This document shows positions 1-10,842 of a stretch of 64,000 bases of DNA, piece after piece. A model generated the notes under the pieces. That model was not told where the DNA came from and made no database searches. It worked only from the letters and a program-made list of their open reading frames with translations. How positions within the stretch are numbered: the stretch's first letter is position 1; each line of letters begins with the position of its first letter. Position numbers and translations under genes: made by a program. The DNA is from Haematobia irritans (lineage: Eukaryota > Arthropoda > Insecta > Diptera > Muscidae): NCBI RefSeq assembly GCF_050003625.1, contig NC_134400.1, positions 49,217,096-49,281,095 on the forward strand. The letters run 5' to 3'.

Positions 1-1179
1 ATTTATAGGCCTTAAAAAATCTGGAAGTTCAAGAAGTAAATTCAGAAGATCGGTCTATATGGGGGCTATACCAAAACATGGACCGATAACCACCATTTTC
101 GGCACACCTCTTTATGGTCCTAAAATACCTCTAGATTTCAAATTTCAACCAAATTGGATAATAACCACGGATTCTAGAAGCCCAATATGTAAAATCGGGA
201 AATCGGTCTATATGGGGGCTATACCTAAACATGCCGAAAATGGTGAGCATCGGTATAGCCCCCATATAGACCGATCTCCAGTTTTTACTTCTTGGGCTTC
301 TAAAATCTGTAGTTTTTATCCAATTTGCCTCAAATTGGAAATCTAGAGGTATTTTAGGACCATAAAAAGGTATGCCGAAAATGGTGAGTATAGGTCCATG
401 TGTTGATATAGTCGTCAGATAGACCGATCTCCCGATATTACTTTTTGGGCTTCTAGAAACCGTTGTTGTTGTACACTTTGTCTGAAATCTGGAGGTTTTT
501 AGGAATACAAATAGGTGTGCAAGAAATGATTTTATTTTTTAGGCTTCTAGAATCCGTAGTTTTTATCTAATTTGCCTGAAATGAGAAATCTACAGGTATT
601 TAAGGACCTTAAATATGCCGAAAATGGCGTATATTGGCCCATGTTATGGTTTATCTCCCAAATAGAGCGATCTCCCGATTTTACTTCTTGGGCTTTTAGA
701 AACCATAGTTTTTATCAAATTTGCATGAAATTTTAAATCTACAAGTATTTTAGGAACATAAAGAGGTGTGCCGAAAATGGTGAATATCGGTCCATGTGCA
801 CTAATAATGAAAATTGCTTGAAACTGAATTATAGTTTCCAGATTGTACTTCTGGTAATCATTTAAATAATGGGGGTAAAAATCTACAGATATTAAATTTT
901 AAATCAAGGCGTTATTTCATTTTCATTTCATTTTCTTGCAGACTTGCACACGATGTTTATGATTCCTCTAAAACTCAAACAAATATGGTTCTTATAAATC
1001 CAGAATCTGATCTAGTAAGTAAAATCTTTGAATTTATCTTCGGGAAGTATACTGGTTAAACTGATCTGCTTGTCACCAAATCCCCCTGAAATTTTCACAG
1101 GAAACTATAATATTTGATTCATAGTGGTGGGTATTTAAGATTCGGCCCGGCCTAACTTACTGCTTTATATACTTGTTTT
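1..1179 (+). mobile_element. Helentron-like (DINE-1/mini-me-like) element, family C, 3' part
   Basis: The left end runs off the window. The body holds degenerate copies of a unit built around ATCGGTCTATATGGGGGCTA, in both orientations. The right end carries a GC-rich near-palindrome (TTCGGCCCGGCC) and finishes with TATATACTTGTTTT, the same terminal motif as families A and B. GTGGTGGGTATTTAAG just before the hairpin is the subterminal repeat. A second copy in reverse lies at about 13330-14443. The class assignment is an inference from architecture: TATACCC start, GTCY microsatellite, inner tandem repeats and a hairpin before ACTTGTT. No coding capacity; open frames here are repeat translations. 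Confidence 0.6.
202..275. repeat. Perfect 24-bp inverted repeat, 26-base spacer
   Basis: Bases 202-225 and 252-275 are exact reverse complements. They mark the point where the repeat units of the surrounding family C element switch orientation. Confidence 0.9.
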
Positions 1180-1220
1180 CTTCTATGAGAGTATGTTATT
1201 TCATGAACTGCAGTTCGATT

Positions 1221-1520
1221 AGGTGGCAGTCCATTGTGATACCACATTGGTGAACTTCTCTCTTATCACTGAGTGCTGCTCGATTCCATGTTAAACTCAA
1301 TGACAAGAGACCTCCTTTTTATAGCCGAGTCCGAACGGCGTTCCACATTGCAATGAAACCACTTAGAGAAGCTTTGAAACCCTCAGAAATGTCACCAGCA
1401 TTACTGAGGTGCGATAATCCACCGCTGAAAACTTTGTGGTGTTCGGTCGAAACAGGAATCGAACCCACGACCTTGTGCATGCAAGGCGGGCATGCTAACC
1501 ATTTCACCACGATGGCTCCT
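1221..1520 (-). repeat. tRNA-derived SINE, nearly complete
   Basis: Read on the minus strand it starts with a tRNA-like head (GAGCCATCGTGGTGAAATGG; A box TGGTGAAATGGTTAGCATG; B box GGTTCGATTCC), continues through a conserved body, and ends at the GGACTGCCACCT tail. Other copies in this window add TGATACAT and a (CCTAA)n tail that are lacking here. It is unlikely to encode protein. No target-site duplication is obvious at this copy. Confidence 0.8.
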
Positions 1521-1589
1521 GGTTTTAACAATGCTTTGTGGAAATCTCAAAATATGGAGTAGAATTTAGTTCAATTTTCGCGCGATGTA

Positions 1590-2908
1590 AAGGGTGATTC
1601 TTTTGAGGTTAGGATTTTCATGCATTAGTATTTGACAGATCACGTGGGATTTCAGACATGGTGTCAAAGAGAAAGATGCTCAGTATGCTTTGACATTTCA
1701 TCATGAATAGACTTACTAACGAGCAACGCTTGCAAATCATTGAATTTTATTACCAAAATCAGTGTTCGGTTCGAAATGTGTTTCGCGCTTTACGTCCGAT
1801 TTATGGTCTACATAATCGACCAAGTGAGCAAACAATTAATGCGATTGTGACCAAGTTTCGCACTCAGTTTACTTTATTGGACATTAAACCAACCACACGA
1901 ATGCGTACAGTGCGTACAGAAGAGAATATTGCGTCTGTTTCTGAGAGTGTTGCTGAAGACCGTGAAATGTCGATTCGTCGCCGTTCGCAGCAATTGGGTT
2001 TGTGTTATTCGACCACATGGAAGATTTTACGCAAAGATCTTGGTGTAAAACCGTATAAAATACAGCTCGTGCAAGAACTGAAGCCGAACGATCTGCCACA
2101 ACGTCGAATTTTCAGTGAATGGGCCCTAGAAAAGTTGGCAGAAAATCCGCTTTTTTATCGACAACCAGAAACCAGAAATGAGCCTCATCGCTGAGGCTTA
2201 TTTCTGGTTGAATGGCTACGTAAATAAGCAAAATTGCCGCATTTGGAGTGAAGAGCAACCAGAAGCCGTTCAAGAACTGCCCATGCATCCCGAAAAATGC
2301 ACTGTTTGGTGTGGTTTGTACGCTGGTGGAATCATTGGACCGTATTTTTTCAAAGATGCTGTTGGACGCAACGTTACGGTGAATGGCGATCGCTATCGTT
2401 CGATGCTAACAAACTTTTTGTTGCCAAAAATGGAAGAACTGAACTTGGTTGACATGTGGTTTCAACAAGATGGCGCTACATGCCACACAGCTCGCGATTC
2501 TATGGCCATTTTGAGCGAAAACTTCGGAGAACAATTCATCTCAAGAAATGGACCGGTAAGTTGGCCACCAAGATCATGCGATTTGACGCCTTTAGACTAT
2601 TTTTTGTGGGGCTACGTCAAGTCTAAAGTCTACAGAAATAAGCCAGCAACTATTCCAGCTTTGGAAGACAACATTTCCGAAGAAATTCGGGCTATTCCGG
2701 CCGAAATGCTCGAAAAAGTTGCCCAAAATTGGACTTTCCGAATGGACCACCTAAGACGCAGCCGCGGTCAACATTTAAATGAAATTATCTTCAAAAAGTA
2801 AATGTCATGGACCAATCTAACGTTTCAAATAAAGAACCGATGAGATTTTGCAAATTTTATGCGTTTTTTTTTTTTTTAAAGTTATCAAGCTCTTAACAAA
2901 TCACCCTT
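1590..2908 (+). mobile_element. rosa-type (DD41D) mariner transposon, full length
   Basis: Terminal inverted repeats AAGGGTGATT and AATCACCCTT are flanked by the TA duplications at 1588-1589 and 2909-2910, as expected for Tc1/mariner. The 1319-bp length suits an autonomous mariner. The catalytic spacing between the second Asp (FQQDGA) and the third (LTPLDYFLW) is 41 residues, which is the rosa (DD41D) signature. A deleted relative is at 42648-43578. The transposase reading frame is broken, so this copy cannot supply its own enzyme. Confidence 0.9.
1703..2801 (+). pseudogene. rosa-type mariner transposase, broken at the first catalytic Asp
   Basis: Cut-and-paste transposase. The first 163-residue stretch starts at the ATG at 1703 and holds the helix-turn-helix DNA-binding half (residues about 1-110). 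The second open stretch, 2178-2801, holds the catalytic half with FQQDGATCHT and CDLTPLDYFLWGYVKSKVY, ending in EIIFKK. Between them, around 2163-2209, the segment that encodes the first catalytic Asp (FSDEAHFW in the 43-kb copy) has been replaced by its own reverse complement. This makes a fold-back palindrome and shifts the frame. Elsewhere the two copies are almost identical, so the lesion is recent. The N-terminal half is not seen in the other copy, which has a deletion there. Confidence 0.88.
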
Positions 2909-2910
2909 TA

Positions 2911-4039
2911 GATAATCTTTGATTCGCTTGTCATAAAAATCGAGTTTAATTGCTTTTAAGAAAATTCTTTCTAACAAATGCAAATTTAGTTTTCTAGAAT
3001 TTCGTTCGGCAGGAAAGTGTTTTTTCTTTGGGTGTACATATAGAGATGAGTTATCATGTCACATCCAGACGCATCTTCAAAAACCTGTGTTCGCGTCATC
3101 ATATGCATATTCCGTAAATACGTTAAATTCCTCAGGGAATATTGACGCACATGTTTCAAATGTCTGTCATCACAAGAACAATTAAGGTATTACTGCTAAA
3201 TATTATTCCAAAAATAAAAACAAAATTCACCTAACAAAAATGACATACACTCTTTCGACAGCATTGGCATATATTTAGGGGGGAAATGAACTACATGGAA
3301 ACCCTAAAGATCCATATTTTATCAAAAATATTGAAAATAGCCTCTAAAACTTATAGAACGAAGCATATAATGCTAATTGATTTTCTTGTTTTTGTTTTTC
3401 TTTTTCGAAAAATACAGCACATTCACCCATAATTTATTTTTACAATCATTGTTATTTTTGAGGCCTCATGGACGTGTTTCTGTCACATCTAATAGTAAAT
3501 AACGATCAATATCTCACTAGAAAAGATCCTAATTGAAATTGAAAAGTTGCAAAAACATTTCGTCTAACATGAAAATATTGGTGATTTCAGATTTGTGGGT
3601 AATTAGGCGGAAAAAATGTTTTTGTACCCTCTATGATAGAATGGAAAGCATAAGTTTGTCATTGGCTTTATAACAAATATATTTATTTTCTAAGTGTAGG
3701 GTAACTGACACGAAGAATTACACATTGTTAAAAAAAAGTAAAGTGCAGATACCTAAAGTGTAGAGTAACTAATCCGAAGTGCTGTACTACGTGTAACACG
3801 TAGTAAAAAGTAGTAAAAGAGAGAAATGGCTACGCTTTTTGCTGGGTTATTATACCCTCTACCAAAGTAGTGGTGAAGGGTATAAAAATCAAATCGTTAT
3901 TTCGGTCATGCGTCAACATCGACGGCATAGGGGAATATCCCTGGAAGAAAGTTTATGCTGCGTATTTGGTGGGTGTGGTCTACTATGACCTGCTGCAATC
4001 GAGAGAAACAGTCGCTCAATTAAAACAATATTGTCCCGA
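2911..4039. other. AT-rich sequence without recognisable gene
   Basis: I see no coding domain, RNA gene or clear repeat through about 3840. At 3850-3885 a short TATACCCTCTACC...GGTGAAGGGTATA inverted pair looks like fused helentron-like termini. An open frame of 73 codons begins at 3870; it runs into the hAT relic that follows and has no recognisable domain, so I do not call it a gene. Confidence 0.4.
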
Positions 4040-4470
4040 GGCCAAAGATTTCATGTCCTTAAAATACGAATGCGAATTTTGCTTAGCATAGACTACGCAT
4101 TTCTCTGGTATAAAGTTGTTTTCCTTGTTCAAACGTCGATAAAATTTTCATTGAAATCGGTTTGACCGGAGTTAAGTGATTAATCCAATCACTTGACTGG
4201 ATATCTTTGCATGAAAGAAAATTTCGCTTGACTAAGGTCAACTTATATAGATTAATAATTCAGAAATATTCTTCAAATTTGTTTTGTGTTTAGGCTGTAA
4301 AGCAAAACAGTGTTCAAAAATAGAAAATGGTTTTCAATACTTTATTTTAATGACCTTTTTATTTGAAATATAGTATAATATCTACTTGAAGTCGAGTCTG
4401 AATTGTTAAATTTAAGTTGTCGTTAACTCGTTTTTAATAGACTTTGATAGCATATGAAGAAAAAAGCTGA
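4040..4470 (+). mobile_element. hAT relic (same family as 6201-7593)
   Basis: The stretch around CCTTAAAATACGAATGCGAA, the TTTTCCTTGTTCAAACG block, the AGTGTTCAAAAATAGAAAATG block and the CTACTTGAAGTCGAGTCTGAA block are in the same order as in 6715-7070. Neither terminus is preserved. Confidence 0.6.
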
Positions 4471-4630
4471 AAATACATATAAACTAAAATTTGTTTTGTT
4501 AGAATCAAACAAAATTTGTTCGGATTGAATATACATGAGCTTTTCCATCGGCAGTTTCCTTCTTATGGAAGCCAAAGATTGGGCTGGTTCGTGGACTGAA
4601 TCAAAAAGACGAGACTTTTTATCCGACGAG

Positions 4631-4684
4631 TATCCGTTTTTTGACAGAATGATCTATTCCCATCATTCTGTCAAAAAACGGATA
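4631..4684. repeat. Perfect hairpin, 23-bp arms, 8-base loop
   Basis: Bases 4631-4653 and 4662-4684 are exact reverse complements (core TCCGTTTTTTGACAGAATGA). There is no T-run or flanking gene to suggest a terminator. It looks like a fold-back template-switch product or a very short inverted-repeat element. Confidence 0.9.
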
Positions 4685-4890
4685 GGGATAGACAATAATT
4701 CGTTTGATTAGTCTGTTACATTTTTTTGGGTATAAAGTCTCAGATATTTGATAATATCTCAATTCAATTCACATTTATTGCATAATCCAAAGCCATTCTG
4801 AGGCCAAAATTGATTAAGTTTTACCAACAATATAGAGACACTATGGGTATCAAATTACAATGTATATATACGTATATTAATTCTAAGAAG

Positions 4891-7800
4891 AACAAGTATA
4901 TACGGCCGTAAGTTCGGCCAGGCCGAAGCTTATGTACCCTCCATCATGGATTGCGTAGAAACTTCTTCTAAACACTGCCACCCACAATCGAATTACTTAA
5001 GTTGCGGTAACGCTTGCCGATGGCAAGGTATTTTAAAACCTCCTAACACCATCTTCTAAATTGTATGTAAGTCCATACGTGGTATATATTAAATCAAAAA
5101 AAAAAAGATCGATCCAATACGTATATAATTCAGTTTGACAAAGTAGACATAAAATTTTGACAAAATTTTCTACAGAAATAAAATTTTAACAAAATTTTCT
5201 ATAGAAATAAACTTTTGACAAAATTTTCTATAGAAATAAAATCTTGGTAGATTATTTTTGGCTCGAGTGGCAACCATAATCATGGAACCGAATAAAATTT
5301 GAACAAAATTTTCTATAGAAATAAAATTTTGACAATGATGAAAATTTTATTATGAACCGAATAAAATTTTAACAAAATTTTCTCTAGAAATAAAATTTTC
5401 ACAAAATTTTCTATAGAAATAAACATTTTCACAAAATTTTCTATAGAAAGAAAATTTTGACAAAAATGTCTACAGAAATAAAATTTTAACAAAATTTTCT
5501 ATAGAAATAAACTTTTGACAAAATTTTCTATAGAAATAAAATCTTGGTAGATTATTTTTGGCTCGAGTGGCAACCATAATCATGGAACCGAATAAAATTT
5601 GAACAAAATTTTCTATAGAAATAAAATTTTGACAATGATGAAAATTTTATTATGAACCGAATAAAATTTTAACAAAATTTTCTCTAGAAATAAAATTTTG
5701 ACAAAATTTTCTATAGAAATAAAATTTTGGTAGATTATTTTTGGCTCTAGTGGCAACCATGATTATGAACCGATATGGACCAATTTTTGTGTGATTGGAC
5801 CAATTTTGGTATGGTTGTTAGCGACCATATACTAACACCACTTTCCTAATTTGAACCGCATCGGATGAATTCTGCTCCTCCAAGAGGCTCCGGAGGTCAA
5901 ATCTGGAGAACGTTTTGTGTGGGGGCTATATATAATTATGGACCGATATGGACCAATTTTTGCACGATTGTTAGAGACCATATACCAATACCATGTACCA
6001 AATTCCAGCCGGATCGGATGAAATTTGCTTCTCTTAGAGGCTCCGCAACCCAAATCTGGGGATCGGTTTATATGTGCGCTATATATACTTATGGACCGAT
6101 GTGGACCAATTTTTGCACGGTTGCTAGAGACCATAACCAACACAATGTACCAAATTTCAGCCGGATCGGATGAAATATGCTTCTCTTAGAGGCTCCACAA
6201 CATCGTTGCCAATTTAGCTTTTTTCCCGCTAGATTTGGCTTTTTTTTGAAGACGTTTAGCGGGAAAAAAATGCATTTAGCTTTTAGCTTTTTTTCTGGCT
6301 TTTTTTCATGACCCTTTTAGCTATTTTTGGCTTTTTTTATTTTTGACATGTTTCTATTGAAATATGGATAAATCGGCGTTTTTATCTAAGCCTTGCTGCA
6401 AGTATAAGGGTTTCCACATATTTCAAAGCTCAGGTGAAACATTAATAATGAGTCCAGCCATTATTCGGGCATTTTTGTAGCAAATACACCTTGTTGTAAA
6501 GTTTTTTCATTATATACGTAAAAGTTATCGTAAACTTTAAATCTACTATTACCATACAAATTTGTTAGATAAACTGTCAGTAAATTATTGGGAATATTAT
6601 CATTTGACTCGTTTATCCTTTTTATGTTATTATAATATTCTAAAGTTATTACGATATTACTAAATTAAAATAGTAGATGTGAATAGCTTTGTGCACTGAA
6701 AAAATATGGGCGTCTCCTTAAAATACGAACGCGAATTTTGGTTATAATAGCATTTGTGAATTTCTTTTATATAAACTGTTTTCCTTGTCCAAAAGACGAT
6801 AAAGTCGTTTTGTCCTTATAATTAAGTGATTCAACTTAAAAATGGGTATGTTTTCATGAAAGAAGGAAGAATTAATGAAATAGTCTTTAAATGTGAGGAG
6901 TTTTTGCATCTTAACCACAAACCAAAATAGCGTTCAAAAATAGAAGATGTTTTTCAACACTTTATTTTAAAAACGTATATATACAATAATTTCTACTTGA
7001 AGTCGAGTCTGAATTTGGAAATTTAAGTTGGCGTTAGCACGTTTTTAAAGCACTTTGATAGCTCATGAAGAAAAGGAAAATGTTTTTACTGAGAAATGTA
7101 AACTATAGGTATTTTCTACAATTTAAATAAAAGTAATGTATTTCGATTTTTTTCACAATTTTAACTCCAAACTAAAATTTTTTTTAAAAAAATGACAAAT
7201 CATTTTTTTACCAAATCTAAAGCATGCTTAGATCATTTAATATTTTAAAATAACAAGTAAATAAAATAGAGGTGTTGGGAAGGTAGCTCCCACAAAACGA
7301 AGGACTTCCAGTAAAAAATTTGTGATAGTAATCAAAATGTATCGAATACGCAAACAGAGCTAATATGCCTTAGATATTGTTACAGTCTCACAGAAGTGGA
7401 ATTAAAATGAAAATAATATGCATTGTAAGTGAAATAATGCCTTTAAGTTTGTTAAATTTCAATCAAAAATGTGACTTTTGATACAAAAAAATTTAGCTTT
7501 TTTTCTAGCTATTTTTTAGCATTTTTTAGCTTTTTTTAGCTATTTTTTTGGGCAAATCTAGCGGTTTTTGGTGAAACAATTCTGGCAACGCTGCTCCACA
7601 AACCAAATCTGGGGATCGGTTTATATGGGGGCTATATATAATTATGGACCGATGTGGACCAATTTTTGCATGGTTGTTAGAGACCATATACCAACATCAT
7701 GTACCAAATTTCAGCCGGATCGGATGAAATTTGCTTCTCTTTGAGGCTCCGCAAGCCAAATCTGGGGATCGGTTTATATGGGGGCTATATATAATTATGG

Positions 7801-8371
7801 ACCGATGTCGACCAATTTTTGCATGATTGTTAGAGACCATATACTAACATCATGTACCAAATTTCAGCCGGATCGGATTAAATATGCTTCTGTTAGAGGC
7901 TCCACAAGCCAAATCTGGGGATCGGTTTATATGGGGGCTATATATAATTATGGACCGATATGGACCAATTTTTGTATGGTTGTTAGAGACCATATACCAA
8001 CACCATGTACCAAATTTCAGCCGGATCGGATTAAATATGCTTCTGTTAGAGGCTCCACAAACCAAATATGAGGGTCCCTTTATATGGGGGCTATACGTAA
8101 ACGTGGACCGATATGGCCCATTTTCAATACCATCCGACCTACATCGATAACAACTACTTGTGCCAAGTTTCAAGTCGATAGCTTGTTTCGTTCGGAAGTT
8201 AGCGTGATTTCAACAGACGGACGGACGGACGGACGGACATGCTTAGATCGACTCAGAATTTCACCACGACCCAGAATATATATACTTTATGGGGTCTTAG
8301 AGCAATATTTCGATGTGTTACAAACGGAATGACAAAGTTAATATACCCCCATCCTATGATGGAGGGTATAA
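4891..8371 (-). mobile_element. Helentron-like element, family A (copy A1), interrupted by a hAT
   Basis: On the minus strand it begins with TATACCCTCCATCATAGG, has a (GTCC)n run near the start (8216-8240), an array of about 153-bp units (about 7602-8080 and 5850-6200), a 29-bp AT-rich minisatellite (about 5150-5725), and a 3' end with the hairpin TTCGGCCTGGCCGAA, then ACGGCCGT and TATACTTGTT. GGTACATAAG beside TATACCCTCC gives the subterminal inverted repeats. This architecture matches DINE-1/mini-me-like helentrons. The hAT at 6201-7593 sits in the 153-bp array. It is non-coding. Confidence 0.65.
6201..7593 (+). mobile_element. Non-autonomous hAT element with 8-bp target duplication
   Basis: The ends are CATCGTTGCCA and TGGCAACGCTG, imperfect inverted repeats of the CAGxGTTGCCA type. 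They are flanked by exact 8-bp duplications CTCCACAA at 6193-6200 and 7594-7601. The uninterrupted copy at about 56128 reads GGCTCCACAAACC, which is the empty site. Both ends carry long TTTTTAGC runs. No transposase is readable in 1393 bp. A reverse-strand relic of the family spans 36062-40669. Confidence 0.88.
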
Positions 8372-8469
8372 AAAAAACACAAAAAAAGTGTTATTGACAC
8401 GAATATGGATAGCTAAAAATTTGTATTCAACGACCATTAATTGCTGTAAAGTAAATACGCGCATACCTA

Positions 8470-8942
8470 CAGCCTTGACATCATCAGTTGCCGAAACATA
8501 AGGCATGATTGGCTAAAATGTCTATTTTTATAAGGGATTAGGTAGTTCCACAAACTTATAACGTGAACTTGGAAGGATCTTTGCATTATTAAAGTATGAA
8601 AACGTGGAACAACCAAACTATTCGACCTCGTAGAGTCGCCAAACGCGAACAAATCGTTCAAATAAGATGGCTGTCCTGATTTTCTGGACCTGAAAAATAG
8701 CATCAAAAGTCTTAAGAACAATGCGATTAAAACAAAGTTTCAATCCACCTAGGCTAGTCAAAGATGATCCAGAATAAACTTCCAGACCATAGGTAATATG
8801 CGGCAAAAGCAACCCGATACCTGTACGTTTACGAACTGCGAATGGCAAAGTCTGTCCAATACTATAAATCCCCCGTAAGCGAAACGTAATGTCAGATATA
8901 ACTTTATTTATATGACGATCAAAGTTTAAACTGCTATCTATA
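8470..8942 (-). pseudogene. Non-LTR retrotransposon reverse transcriptase, C-terminal piece
   Basis: The minus strand encodes VYIDSSLNFDRHINKVIS, then LLPHITYGLEVYSG and a C-terminal tail SFQVHVISLWNYLIP. These are typical of the end of a LINE reverse transcriptase domain. The reading frame shifts around 8640. The piece before it (palm, YVDD) resumes at 10605-10842 and 12118-12330, so one LINE copy was split by two later transposons. The clade is uncertain; the motifs suit jockey/CR1-type LINEs. Confidence 0.75.
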
Positions 8943-8944
8943 TA

Positions 8945-10598
8945 CACAGAAAAAACTGAAGCAAAATAAAAATCAATTATTGGCATAATTGAATGAAAAA
9001 ATTATATCAAATACGATTTTTATTAAGTCAAACATGAAAATAATTGGTTGAATGAAAAACTGGCAAAAATATCAAAATTCACTGGTAATTGAATTCACAA
9101 CACATCAATTACTATGTTCAATTGAACCAAGTATACAAGTTATTGATTTAAGTATAATGCGTAATTGCCTGATAAAACTGTTTATGACGTTGCTACGTAA
9201 CGAAAAATAAATTAGTACAAACAATAAAATGTCATTTATTGTTATTATTAAGAATCTTCTTAAGAACATGGTCGAATTTACCCGCAAATAAACCGTGGTA
9301 TCGGTACCGCGATTCGAAATGTTAACATTTACAACATTTTTGGCGCACCATATTGTATTTTTATCGCAGGTAGGTACCTTTATCTAAATACCAGTTTTTT
9401 TTGGTCAAGCGCGTTTTTTGGAAACTACACTGAAAGAATTCTCTTCGTAAAAATGAACATTGTGAGTCTAACCTGTGACGTGTTGGTAGAATTCTTTCTC
9501 TCTCTCAAGCACATTCACGTAATACTCATGTACGTTCACGCAAACAGAACTTTTAAAGACGATTAACGGTTCACAATTTTTAGACTCTCGAGAATTCTCG
9601 TGACTTCGACTATTAGTCGGGATCACGACGAAAGTATCACAGCACAAACTTTTTACTATGGAAAGTTAATTTAATATATTTAGTACATATTTCTATGTTC
9701 GTAAAATTTTTAAAATTCGCTGAAAACTTTAATAAATAAGCTTTGGAATATATATACAATTACATTCGTTCTATTTTGTTTTTACAATTAGGTCGTGTAC
9801 ACGTCAAATTGCCCTATTAATGGATATAAGCCGACTGTCAAAAATATGTGGCCTAGAGGAAAATGTGTTTACTTCGAAAACGGGGATTTCTTCCCAGCAA
9901 CAGAAGGTAAAATCATGTAAAACTTTGAAATATTTTCGAAACTTTGAAACGAATAGATGTTTGTATTACAGAAGAGCAGGATGCCTAAACAAATCGCATA
10001 TAAATGAGGAAGATTTGGGAAATTCCAGCAGGTGATACAGATATTTCAAAAACTGTTTTTTCTTTGTGAGTTAGCCTTTTAAATACGTCGTTTATAATGA
10101 ATATTCTGTATTTTTCTACCAAACATGTACTTCGCTGTATTTTCAATTATACATATTTTCAGAATTTCTTTTTTATAATAAAAAGCATTAAACCTTTTTC
10201 AGAGTGTATTTGTATAATTTTCTTAAATTAATATAGATTATATAGTACAAAGATTGTATTGATTAACATCGTAATAAACACAATTACGATAGTAACTGTA
10301 TAGGTTACAAAATTCTATAAACATTGTACTCAGTTCAATTACGACTGTAATTGAAAACACTTTATATACTTCAAATACTAATGTATTTGGATTGAGTACT
10401 ATGTCATTTGAATATTTTGACAAATTCCAATTACATTTATACTCAACGCAAATATTACTTCATTTGAAAATAGTTTTATGACAACCTTACAATTTGGGTA
10501 ATTGGATTTACAATTTTCGTCATAAGCTGAAAATCAAATACAAAAATAATTGAATTCACAATTTTTGTATTTGATTCAATTATTCACTTTTTTCTGTG
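8945..10598. mobile_element. TA-target DNA transposon with CACAGAAAAAA ends
   Basis: The left end is CACAGAAAAAACTGAA and the right end TTCACTTTTTTCTGTG. TA dinucleotides flank both ends (8943-8944, 10599-10600). It interrupts the reverse transcriptase described on either side. The ends resemble those of the element at 21824-23242 (CACCCAGAAAAAAGTG), which also duplicated TA. No transposase motif was found. The interior may hold a captured or hitch-hiking spliced gene (9319-9988). Confidence 0.7.
9319..9988 (+). CDS. Possible three-exon small protein gene inside a transposon (speculative)
   Basis: Three plausible exons chain in frame: 9319-9369 (ATG, then MLTFTTFLAHHIVFLSQ, donor GTAGGT at 9370), 9792-9906 (after acceptor TTTTTACAATTAG, starting VVYTSNCPINGYKP and ending GDFFPATE, donor GTAAAA at 9907), and 9972-9988 (after acceptor TTGTATTACAG, ending EEQDA and a stop). 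The second intron is 65 bases, the usual size for flies; the first would be 422 bases. The predicted product is about 60 residues with two cysteines and a weakly hydrophobic start. I do not recognise it. Splice sites were judged by eye. It could be a captured host fragment or chance. Confidence 0.25.
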
Positions 10599-10604
10599 TA
10601 GAAG

Positions 10605-10842
10605 CCCAATACCTTCCATCACATTACCATTAATAACAAAAATTAAAACATGGTGAAACAGTTGAACCGTTAATATTTATGTCTGTAAAATTACTCCTAC
10701 ACCATGCCGATAATCTTTCAAGTCCATCGTTTACCTGATCCTGAAATCGGGTACCCTCGGAACCATGAGCAACGATTTGCAGGTCGTCTACATACAAGTG
10801 GACCTTGCCGAAAGAGATAGCCTGGAAAATGTCATTGATATA
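10605..10842 (-). pseudogene. Non-LTR reverse transcriptase, palm piece with YVDD
   Basis: On the minus strand this encodes INDIFQAISFGKVHLYVDDL followed by GLERLSAWCRSNF. YVDD is the catalytic metal-binding motif of reverse transcriptase. An in-frame stop follows near 10640. It joins in frame to 12118-12330 once the ITmDD37E insertion and one TA are removed (FFTM-YIND). Confidence 0.85.
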
